The position numbers and the translations under genes are program-made. A stretch of DNA of 64,000 nt from Lophius americanus (lineage: Eukaryota > Chordata > Actinopteri > Lophiiformes > Lophiidae), in assembly GCA_037951165.1 (NCBI GenBank), contig JBBDHG010000036.1:699501-763500 (forward strand), written 5' to 3'. Below, in pieces: positions 10,917 to 21,500 of the stretch (positions are counted from its first letter, which is position 1; each line of letters begins with the position of its first letter). The notes beneath the pieces were generated by a model that saw only the letters and a program-made list of their open reading frames with translations, was not told the DNA's origin and made no database searches.

Positions 10917-11665
10917 TCATTATAGCATTATAACATTATAGATGTAAAACATGACGGATGTAAAACATGATAGATGTAAAACATGATAGATGTAAAACAT
11001 TATAGATGTAAAATATGATAGATGTAAACATTATAGATGTAAAACATTATAGATGTAAAATATGATAGATGTAAACATTATAGATGTAAAACATGATAGA
11101 TGTAAAACATGACAGAGTTAAAACATTATAGATGTAAAATATGATAGTTGTAAACATTATAGATGTAAAACATGATAGATGTAAACCATGATGGATGTAA
11201 AACATGATGGATGTAAAACATGATAGATGTAAAAATGTGATTGATGTTAAACATGATAGATGTGAACATTATAGATGTAAACATTATAGATGTAAAACCT
11301 TATAGATGTAAAATATGATAGATGTAAAACATGACTGATGTAAAATATTACTGATGTAAAACATGATAGATGTAAAACATGACTGATGTAAAACATGATA
11401 GATGTATAAATGATAGATGTAAAACATTATGGATGTAAAACATTATAGATGTAAAACATGATAAATGTAAAACATGATTGATGTAAAACATGATAGAGAT
11501 AAAACATGATAGATGTAAAACATTATAGATGTAAAATATGATAGATGTAAACATTATAGATGTAAAACATGATAGATGGAAAACATGAGGGATGTAAAAC
11601 ATAATAGATGTAAAACATGATGGATGTAAAACTTGATGGATGTAAAACTTGATGGATGTAAAACA
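10917..11665. repeat. 16-bp GATGTAAAACATGATA minisatellite
   Basis: Imperfect tandem of GATGTAAAACATGATA / GATGTAAAACATTATA, with single-base deletions. Intergenic. Confidence 0.95.
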
Positions 11666-13459
11666 TCTGTCTCTGTTTAAAGATGTCTCTCTCCATCCCC
11701 TCAGACAGAATCGGGATCCAAGAGTCCAATCCTGGCTCCTTTAAGATCGGTACCAATAGCTGTTGGTTTCTGATACGATGAGATGGAACCAAAGACAAGA
11801 TCAGAAAAAAGGTTCTGGACGAAGTGATGTCAGAACTGAAGAGAGAGAAGGCGAACAGAAATAGACCCAAATTCGAGCTTTGAGGTACACACGGGTCAAA
11901 GGTCCTAAACTGAACCTGTTCAGAACCACAGATGCAGAAGATCCAGACTGAAGTTCATGGTTCTATCACAACAACTGAAATGACACTCATGACCCGTAAA
12001 TCACTGAAATAGAAATGAAATAGAGAATCTTTTCTTTTATCTTCATTGAAACCAAGTATAAGAACCAGAACCGGCCCGCTGCGGACCTCCAGTACCATTT
12101 CTAACTCCCATCTGTGTGCGTGTGGAGCAGGATGGAGTCCGTTATGAGGCTGGTGGGGGGGGGTTCTAAGGCAAACGGGAAATTACACACAAGACGGTAC
12201 CAGCTGGAGGCGCTGAGAGGAGCACAGACGAGCCCGGTGGGCCGGGTCGGGTCTGCAGCGGCTTACTGTCGGAATGTTAATCCTCCTAATGTATTACAGT
12301 TGGAGGAAGAGGAGGACCACAGGCTGAAGCGGGCCTTCAGGGCTGGACGAGGAGAGGATAGAACCGAAGAGGGTGGGAGGAGTTAAAGGGAGGACCGGAG
12401 GAGTGTGAGGGCGGGAACAGAAACCCGGTTACTGATTGACAGGGACTGTGAGGCTTTTCCAGCACCTGGAACCGGAACAATACGTTTGTCAAATCCCTGA
12501 AAAGCCCCCAGCTTAAGAACCTTCACAAAGACTTCAGGTCCAGTTTGAGTCTTCAGGTTCTCTGCTGCAGGCGGTCTTAGCGGACCTCAGAACCACATCC
12601 TGGTTCTGAGAGTCCGACACTCACAAAACCTCTCAGTGATGAAACGACACCGGTTCATGTTCGTTTATTCATTATAAAACTGAGTCCAAACCAAGAACCT
12701 CCTAATCCCAGAACAAACCCACCGCTCTTGGAACCAGAACCAGAGTACTGGATTTGCACCGGCGCATGTTTCTGTAGGTGGGGCGTCTCTAACAGAAGTA
12801 CCGGCCCGGAGGTCTTCAGCGGGAGAATATTCAGTTTCTGATAGTAAAAACGGGCTTTGTTTTGGTTAGAGCCTAACGGGCCTGGAGCTCCTCCCACCTC
12901 CACAGGTGTTCCATCGCTCTTTGTGTGGTCGCTCACACCTGCTGAAGGTCAGAACCAGATACCGAGGAGCTTCGTGCAGCTGGACCACACGTCGTTGTGT
13001 CAAAACACACGAGGTCCAGTCAGAAGAGAAGGTCTGTTCTCCAGTGGTACCGGAATTCTTCACTGCAGAAAACACACAGAACAGGAAGTACCTCCTTTAA
13101 TGGACTTAACTGGAACCTTTTTGTTGTACAGTTCTCTGTCTCCACCTTGAACCAGCAGACGGCTGTCAATCAAACGGGTCGGGTGGTTCTGGTGATCACA
13201 ACGGAGGTTTTTCTTCCACATCTCATGAATTTGTTCTTCTTGATCCTCACATCTATGAAACGTCTCAATCCGAGCTCGCAATTAACTCCTGAGATTGACT
13301 CCGCTCTAAACGGGTCGAGGCAAACGGCTGAGAAAAAGTCCGTGTTTGTTAATAACGGGGAAGATCCAATAAGCCACTTCCAATTTTCTCTAATCCCCCA
13401 TCAGGAACAAACCGGCAGAACAGAACCTTTTTTCAACACTAACCGCCGTGAAGGAGAAG
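11666..13459. other. Intergenic, no gene recognised
   Basis: Balanced base composition with several overlapping open frames of 60 to 180 codons on both strands. None shows a recognisable domain, and their overlap suggests chance. Confidence 0.4.
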
Positions 13460-13760
13460 GATGCTGCACTTCTAATCTAGTCCTGCTCCAGTCCTGCTCC
13501 CGTTCTAATCTAGTCCTGCTCCCGTTCTAATCTAGTCCTGCTCCCGTTCTAATCCAGTCCTGCTCCCGTTCTAATCTAGTCCTGCTCCCGTTCTAATCTA
13601 GTCCTGCTCCTGTTCTAATCTAGTCCTGCTCCAGTTCTGCTCCAGTCCTGCTCCAGTCTGGCTCCAGTCCAGCTCCAGTCCTGCTGCAGTTCTATTCCAG
13701 TTCTGCTCAAGATCTGCTCCAGATCTGCTCCAGTTCTGCTCCAGTCCTGCTCGTCTACCC
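13460..13760. repeat. 22-bp CTAATCTAGTCCTGCTCC repeat
   Basis: About six well-kept 22-base units (TCTAATCTAGTCCTGCTCCC), then degenerate CCAGTCCTGCT units to 13,760. Confidence 0.9.
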
Positions 13761-15480
13761 TAAACCCGTTAAAGCGTGTGATTCTACTTGATTTTGGTTC
13801 CGTTCCTTCTGGATTCACATCATGCTGGTCCGAGACCGTGGTTTCCCCGAGAGTTCTGGACGGGGAACCTCCACAGCGTCGTCTCTGTGAGGTTCTGTTC
13901 ACTTTAGTTCTGTGTAGGTTCTGAACCTGGTTCTGACTTAAATAGATTTAATGAACTGAACTGAAGCCAGACTCTCGTTCCTCATAAATGTAATAAATGT
14001 TCTTTCTCTGAAAACAGAATAAATCCAGATTGAACTGAAATCCTTCCTGAGTTTCCTGTAAAAACAATAACGTTGATATTTTATCTCCTATCATGTTTTT
14101 TCTCTCTAGTCTATTAGATTCTTTATTCACGACTTTGAGTCTTTAAAACATTTCCATGTTTATTGGGTCATCTCTGTTTTCATGACAGAACCAACCTGAG
14201 GGCCGGTCCAAGGACCGGTTCCGTTACACATCGGACCCCCACTGATTCCCACTCCTCCGCTCTTTTTCTCCCCCACACACTGGTTCAAACTGGTTTCTGG
14301 GCGTTAACCTGTTGAAGCTCCTCCCAACCGGCTTTACACTGTAAAAAATAAAAGTTAAATCTAGAAAGTAAAAAAGTTCATTTCTAAGAATTAAATCTCA
14401 TGTTTTGTCTCTAAAGGGAAATAATCTTATTTTAACTCAATCTCTCTCCTTGTTTCTCAGGCAGACGTTCCAGCTGTCACTCAGCTGGTCTGAACCGGAA
14501 CAAGGTGGTGGTGGTGGTGGATGGTTTGCAGAATGAGGAAAATGATTCTATTTCAAACATTTTGTCTTATTAATCTCAGATGGAGGAAGAGTCTCTTATA
14601 ATCAGTCAGAGACTAAAATACTCCTTTTAAGAGAATCGATCTTAAATAAAGACTTTTCTTTGATCTTTATTAGCTAAACTTCATTAAACTTGATCGTTTT
14701 GTCTGGTTTTACGGTCCAAACAGATTTATCTGCTTCTTTTGTCTTTAAGAATTCCAGCCAAGCAACATTTAATGACTAATTTTACTATTTGTTTGTAATT
14801 GAAGAACAGCTTCAAGTCAAAACGTTAAAATCTAATCCGAGATTTTAAAAGTAATCAAATACTAAATCCTCCAACGTCGGGATTTAATGGAAACGTTGGC
14901 CACAGATCCGTCGTGTTCAGGCCATAACTCATGAACTATAGCATGGATCGTTGTAACATGTTATACCCACATACAGCTTAGTGTGAGGAAGAACTGGATT
15001 GATCCTGGGAAATGTCAGATGCATATTTCCGCCACTAGGGGGAATTTAATCTCCAAACGTTTTCTGGCCATAAAGTCTGGGCGGTTGGTCCGATTCTGAG
15101 TCGACTGGAGGAGATTTATCTATATGTTTAATATATTACTCTAAAAGTTCAGCTTTTACTCACTAGGGGGCCTTTTTAGTCTAAAACACCGGTTCTGGTC
15201 CGAAACTTGTGTCTAAATCTATCTCCTATGAATGGACTCCAGGAAATGTGTCTGGTTTTAAAAAGGGAAATATAAAGACTATGAAGGATGAAGAAGAGGA
15301 AAGTTTTCCTTTCGTCTGACGTCGAGTCTCAAAGTTTAGATTCCTGGACGACAAAAGATGATCCGGTTTTAAACACGACTACTTTGATCCACCTGAAGCT
15401 TCTCTGTCATTTATGTCACGTGTCTTTATGAGGACGTCTGTCTCAGTTGTTATTGTTTGGCTTCTTTTGACGGACAGCTG
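13761..15480. other. Intergenic with a dispersed repeat copy
   Basis: AT-rich. Contains ACACTGTAAAAA at about 14,337. At 14,920-15,175 there is one copy of a dispersed repeat recognised by GCATATTTCCGCCACTAGGG and GGCCATAA-GGTTGGTCCGATTC; related copies lie at 45,640-45,900 and 57,930-58,170. Confidence 0.6.
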
Positions 15481-15530
15481 TTGAGTCGATGAGACTGACT
15501 CTAAAAGAAATATTAAAAAAGATGCAAATA

Positions 15531-17064
15531 AGTCTTTATTGTCTAAACCTACGATCATTAATTCAACTTATCCACAGAAATCTAACCTTTTATTCAAGTA
15601 ACAAACAAAAACATGACATTCTTAGAACAAACATTTACCTCTGGAACACGAGTAACATAATTAAAGTAAACCCTGAGGTCAAAGGTCACGGAAGCAGGTT
15701 TTATGTTTGTGTCTTCACCTGTGGGAGCAGGAACTCTGAAGTGGTGAACAGGTACTTCCTGTTTGACTGGGGTATAAATATGAGGCGACACAGGCCTGAT
15801 TCTCTCTGAGGTTCTTCATCATGATGAAGACCAGAGATCACAGCAATGAGGAGCAAAGAAAAGTTGTAGAGCTGCACAAATCTGACAATGGAGACAAGAA
15901 CATCTCTCAGCAGTTCAAAGGTCAGTTTGAACAGTTAGATCAATAATGAAGAAGTTCAAAGAGACTGGAGATGTTAGACATCCACCTGGAAGAGGACGTG
16001 TCTGTAAACTGACCCCACACACTGTGAGGAGGTGGTTGGACTGGATAAAGACTCTCCAAGGATCACAGCTAGAGAGGTCAGAGGTCAGATGAATGTTGGG
16101 GTCAGAAAGTCTCCCTAATCACCATCAGATGGCGCCGACACCAACACCAGCTGTTTGGGAGGGTAGTAAGAAAAAAGCCTCTGCTGTCGTCCACACAAGC
16201 TAACGCTGCTACAAGCTAACGCTGCTACAAGCTAACGCTGCTACAAGCTAACGCTGCTACAAGCTGACAAACACCACTGGGACTTTCACTGGAACAAGGT
16301 CAGAGATCAGATGAGACCAAAGTAGAGCTTTAAGGCTGCAAACATCTAAGGTGGGTGTGGCCTAGCAAGAAAAGAAGCCACAGAGAAAAGCCCCTCATAC
16401 CCACTGTGAAGTCTGGTGGTGGATCTCTGATGCTGTGGGTCTGTTTTTCTTCCAAAGGTTCTGGACATCTTGTTAAAGACATGGTTCCATGGACTCCATC
16501 AAACACCAGCAGATACTGGAAGAAGACCTAAAAGCCTGTCAGGAACATTAAAGTGGGTCGTAGTTGGACCTTCCAGCAGGACAATGTTCTGAAGATCACC
16601 TCAACGTCAACCCAAGAATGGTTCAGAGGTCACAGAATAAAGGTTCTGCCATGTCCATCCCAGTCACCTGACCAGAACCCAACAGAACATCTGTGGGATG
16701 TTCTGCAGAGGAGAGTCCACCAGCGTGGACCTCAGAACCTGAGGGAGGTGGAGAGGTTCTGTGTGGAGGAATGGTCTCAGATCTTCTCCATGTGTCCTCA
16801 GACCTCCTCACAGACTGCAGGAGGAGACTCAGCTGTTACTGTGGTAAAAGGGGGCGGAGCTAAAGATGAAATGCAGGGTGACAGTAATTGTGTTTTTTTC
16901 ACGTTTGAGAGTAAAATATTTGTTTGAGGTTAAAAACGTCGTGTTTCTATAAACGTTACATTCCTGTGAATCATCAGAATGACAGATCTGTGATGGAGAC
17001 AATAAAAGACTTTGTCTACGTCTCAATTTACAATTTTTTTTCAAGGGAACCAATAATTCTGTGT
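15531..17064 (+). mobile_element. Dead Tc1/mariner-like transposon
   Basis: Transposase pieces are recognisable in order but in different frames and with stops: an N-terminal helix-turn-helix start (about 15,821), LFGRVVRKKPLLSST (about 16,151), RSDETKVEL (about 16,300), GGGSLMLWVCFSS (about 16,415), WTFQQDN (about 16,563) and PSQSPDQNPTEHLW (about 16,655). The D, D and E catalytic positions can each be matched, but no continuous frame joins them. An imperfect inverted pair, AGTCTTTATTGTCT (15,531) and AGACAATAAAAGACT (16,997), and AAGGGAACCAATAATTCTG (17,043) mark likely terminal regions. A four-copy GCTAACGCTGCTACAA tandem (16,197-16,265) has expanded inside it. Confidence 0.85.
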
Positions 17065-17728
17065 TTAGATTCTAAAAGATCCAAACAGAATCTTGCAGGT
17101 AAATAAATAAAACAAATGAATAATCTGTAGCCGGGGCTGATGGGTAACGACGGGCTTTAGGTCCCGCCCCGATGCCGGAGTCGCTTGGGCGTTGTCGTGG
17201 AGGCGGGGCTCCTTGGCGCCGCTGTGGATGAGAGACGGGCCGAGCTGCACTGCCTTTAATGGTTCTTTAATGAGACAAAGCGTTACACCAGCAGGAAACG
17301 CCGGACTTTCTCTTCTGACAGCTGAACTGGCACAAACATGTTTACAGTCATGGACGCCACACAAATCTACATCCCCAATGGCTTTTACTGGAGAACGCCG
17401 GCTGACGTTCTGCTCGGCGCGGGACTCCGTCGTCCGCGGGACCCGAGGTGACCTTTGACCCGAGGTGAGAAGAATTCACGACAGAGTTCCTACCGGCTCC
17501 GCTGACAGCCTGTGGAGCGAGGGTCCGCGTCTGAAGACCACGCCTCTCTCGTCTTTAAAGTCATATATAGATATTTTTCTCACATACAAAACAGAAAAAA
17601 TAAAGTCCATTAATTACATTCTCTATTTTTCCCGCACGGCAACCTCAGGTCCGTTCTCCTGCGGAGACGACGCGTCCAGCTCCAGTCCACTCCAAGAATC
17701 TGTCCTGGATTCACCGTTGGATTCTACA
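17065..17728. other. Between transposon and pitx3 3' end
   Basis: GC-rich around 17,130-17,520. A 37-codon open frame begins with ATG near 17,339, but I recognise no family in it. Otherwise nothing assignable. Confidence 0.4.
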
Positions 17729-17952
17729 TTTATTCTAGTCATGCAGTTCAAAAGAAGGAAAAAAGGGTAATAACCGTCAGAACTCCTCACACACCCGAGA
17801 GAATTCCTCGGGACCGCCGTGGATTGGTTGTTTTTTCTCGTGAGGACCGTGGTACCGTCCGCCGGTCCGCAGCCGAGGCCCTCAGAGATGGAACTGAAGA
17901 GATGCGAGGAGATGTGGGGACTGGGTCAGGGGTCGTCATGGGGGTTCCGTCT
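17729..17952 (-). other. pitx3: pitx3 3' untranslated region and poly(A) signal
   Basis: On the minus strand AATAAA (17,734-17,729) lies about 220 bases past the pitx3 stop. It is the first canonical signal after the stop, so it is the likely end of the short transcript form. Longer forms cannot be excluded. Confidence 0.5.
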
Positions 17953-18522
17953 TCATACGGGCCGATCCACAGCGTACTGGCAGGGGCTCAGGTTGGACAC
18001 GGGGTTCTGCACGGCCGGGTAAGCGAAGTTGGCGTGCTGCTTGGCCTTCAGCCTCAGGCTGGCCAGGCTGGAGTTGCAGGTGTCTCTGTACATGTAGGGG
18101 CTGGCGGCGGTGGCGTATGGACACGCGGCGGCCGTCACTGCCACCGAGTTGAGCGCCGTGGGCCCGTTGAGGTTGTTGAGGTTGCCCAGGTTGTTGAGGC
18201 CCGTCGTCGGAACCCCGGCCACCGCCGACGGCACCATGCTAGAGGCCATGTTCATGGAAGGGATGGAGGTGGGGGGGGAGAACATGGGCTGGGAGGAGAG
18301 GGGGCTGACATTCATGGAGTTGAAGAAGGGGAAGCTCTTGGCGGAGAGGGGGCTGCTGGCCAGACTCTTGGTGGCCCAGTTGTTGTAGGAGTAGCCCGTG
18401 TACATGTCGTCGTACGGCTGCATGAGTCCATTGAACTGGGCACCGAAGCCATTTTTACACAACTCCGCCTGCTGGTTCCGCTCGCGCTTCCTCCACTTGG
18501 CCCGGCGGTTCTTGAACCACAC
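17953..18522 (-). CDS. pitx3: pitx3 last coding exon: end of homeobox, OAR, stop
   Basis: Acceptor CTATCTCTAG then GTG TGG TTC, encoding residues 106-294 and TGA. It carries the recognition-helix half of the homeodomain, a Ser/Asn/Pro-rich activation region and the OAR motif. An opposite-strand open frame of 244 codons overlaps it; this is a composition shadow. Confidence 0.97.
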   Translation of the reverse strand: MWFKNRRAKWRKRERNQQAELCKNGFGAQFNGLMQPYDDMYTGYSYNNWATKSLASSPLSAKSFPFFNSMNVSPLSSQPMFSPPTSIPSMNMASSMVPSAVAGVPTTGLNNLGNLNNLNGPTALNSVAVTAAACPYATAASPYMYRDTCNSSLASLRLKAKQHANFAYPAVQNPVSNLSPCQYAVDRPV

Positions 18523-21500
18523 CTAGAGATAGCAGAAGAAGAACTGTGGTTAACGTGAAGTCCATATAGAAGAGGTGGACGGCCTCGGAGTGGGTTCTGT
18601 TCAGGTCTCAAGGTGGTTCTGGAAGCTTCTCTAACTCCTTAAATATTAACTTGAAAACCGTGATGTTGGGGGAAGGTGCGTTTCATAGTTCCGCCACTAG
18701 GGGGGGCTTTACTAAGGTTTACAGGGAGAAGAGGAGTAGCTGCCCTGGTGTGAGGATCCTCTGCTGAGAGGAGGTGAAGGTGAGTCAGAACAGGAAGGAG
18801 GAGTCACAGCGGCCCAGTTATTACCAGATAATCGTCCAGACCTCTGATGACGTCATGTTTACTCTTTTGTATCGGAGGAGTAAAATATGATGAAGGTGAT
18901 TTAAATCATCTTCATTAATATTACTATTATTATTCCTGTGATCATTGTTATTCAATCATTCATATTATTATTACTATTAATATTGTGATTATTAATATCA
19001 AGATTATTACTTTTAATATTATAATTATTATTAATAATGAGAATAATAATAATAATACATTTAATTTATTATTATTGCTATTATTAAAAATAACTATTAA
19101 TATTAAGATTGTTTTTATGATAATAATTATTGGGATTATTATTATTATTATTATTATTAATATAAAGATTATTAATAATAATAATTCCTATTAGGATTAT
19201 TAGAATGATTTGAGGTCCAGTCTGCTCTCCCTTCGAACCGCCGAGATGTTCCTGAAGGTTCTGGACGGGTTGGATGCCAGAACTCTACAAACCGGTAGTT
19301 TAGACAAAAGTTATTTCCAGATGACTTTTTTTTTTTTTTGAATCTTTATTGAAGATCCGAAAGTTTTGGAAGTCAATAAAGTCTAAATCTAAAAGACATC
19401 CAGTCAGAGCCTTTCGAACCCAACTCAAACATTGTGTGCGGAGGAACCGGGAGGTTCTGAGAGACGGAATGATCCCGCAGCAGAACCAGAAGTGTATCGT
19501 CAAACAGTCTTATTAGATCCGGCTTATTAAAACTAATCACACACTTATTTGAGGAGCGCGCGCTCCCGGGGGAGAAATGTCAAACTCCTCGTTTGTCCGC
19601 TGAAGCTCCTTTATTCGGAGGATTAAAGCTTTAATGGAGAATCTAAGTGACAGGATATTAAATCTGCTCCGGGTTCATCTCAGAACAAAGTTCTGCCCGA
19701 ACTTCCGCAGACGGAACACCGACGGCTGATCACGTGTTCGCGCGCGCGGATTTGTTTAGCATTAAAATAATTTGGCGTCGACTCTTTTTTCCCTACAATC
19801 CTCCTGAAACTCCTCCTGCTGGCTCCTCCTCCGTCTCTGCTCCCCTGGAGGGTCTCTGCCCATCATCCGGTCCTCCGTCATTATAGTAACGGAATGCTGC
19901 CGACCGTCAAAGCCCCGCCCACTCAGGGGGCCGAGTTTTCCACGGCTCTCGGTGACAGCGGGGGAAAACCCCACAGCAGAGAGGAGGAGCCACCGAATCT
20001 CCTCCGTGACCCCGAGGCTGAATGTCAAGGTCACTCAGAGGCTCGTCTGCAGGCATATTTATGTCTTCATGATCCAGGAGATCAAAATACTCCCTCTGAG
20101 ACAGATTCTCCTTCTGCTCCTTCTGCTCCTTCTGCTCCTTCTGCTCCTTCTGCTGCTTCTGCTCCTTCTGCTCCTTCTGCTGCTTCTGCTCCTTCTGCTC
20201 CTTCTGCTGCTTCTGCTCCTTCTGCTCCTTCTGCTCCTTCTGCTCCTTCTGCTCCTTCTGCTCCTTCTGCTCCTTCTGCTCCTGCCTGCAGCTCCATCTC
20301 CAGCATCCATCTACCAGTAGATCCACTATCCCTCCTCCTCTTCACGGGTCAGAACCATCTCAGTCTGTCCTCTCTGACTTTGTCTCCAGGACGTCTCACC
20401 TGGACTGTCCCTCTGATGTCTCCTTTCTAATCCTGTCCTTCCTCTCACTCCAGAGAACATCTGAACGTCTTCATCTCGGCCTCCTGTCTTCTGCTCAGAA
20501 CCAGGACCACCGTCTCTAAACCATCCAGCAGAACTTCTCTCACCACCATCCTGGAAACCTTTCCCTTCACTCCTGCTGCTCCTCCTCTGTCACAGATAAC
20601 TCCTCACACTCTTCTCCACACTCCCGTTGATCTGAACAGTTTAGCCCAAGTTCTTAAACTCCTGAACCTTCTCCACCTCTACTCCTCCACCCTCACCTCC
20701 TCCTGCCTCCCTTTCATTCACACACAGGTATTCTGTCTTCATTCCTCTTCTCTCCAGGTTCTCCTCCACCTCCTCCCTGCTCACAATGTCCTTCACCAAC
20801 ATCATAACTGAATCAGTTATATCACCTGGTTACCATGGTTACCTGTCAGTGGGTGGATATATCACCTGGTTACCATGGTTACCTGTCAGTGGGTGTTTTG
20901 GAGACATACCCCACAGGAGGGGGTGGTTATTATGTTATGGCTGATTGTTGTATGTTGCTTAGTTACCATCCAGACCAGGTGGAAACAGAGATCCAGTCTC
21001 CCATCGCCCCCCTAACGCTAAACCTGGAAGGTAACGTCCTTCAGGACCTCTTCAGTCACATGACCCGGTCCAGCCTGGAATCCTTACGCTTCTCTGACCC
21101 AAATCCTCTCTTTGTTTTAGTCCCAGCCAAAAGACTGAAAGACGCCGTTGCAACTGGACCTCACGCTATAGGGCAGAATTCCTTCACTGGCGGCGGTCCG
21201 GTGACGCAGGATCTAAATATAAGGAAGTGATTCCATGGGGCTTTGGTTCTAAGCCGTGTCTCGGTATAACAGAGGACTCCTGTTCTAACTTTAGTCCTGT
21301 CCAAACGGAACACGAGGGTGATACCGCCGCAGGATCACTCTGTGCCACACCGGACTCCAGCGGGCCGCTAAAAACAGCCCCTAAAGAAGAGGACGTCGCT
21401 CGGCGGTTAAACCCCTCACTTAAAGCAAACAAGGCCAGAACCAGAACTCGCCTTCAGAGAACCTCAGACGCTCTGGCCCTAAGACCTCCGGGACGGCGCT

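Noticed and set aside
12114..12386. 90-codon plus-strand frame outside repeats
   Set aside because: No recognisable domain, no convincing splice or promoter signals, and overlapping frames nearby are of similar length.
17339..17453. Small 37-codon frame starting ATG-TTT-ACA near the pitx3 3' end
   Set aside because: Short, no family recognised, and lies in GC-rich flank where chance frames are common.
17824..18558. 244-codon plus-strand open frame over the pitx3 last exon
   Set aside because: It is antisense to strongly recognisable pitx3 coding sequence, spans its splice site, and has a Gly/Val/Arg-rich composition typical of a GC-rich shadow.
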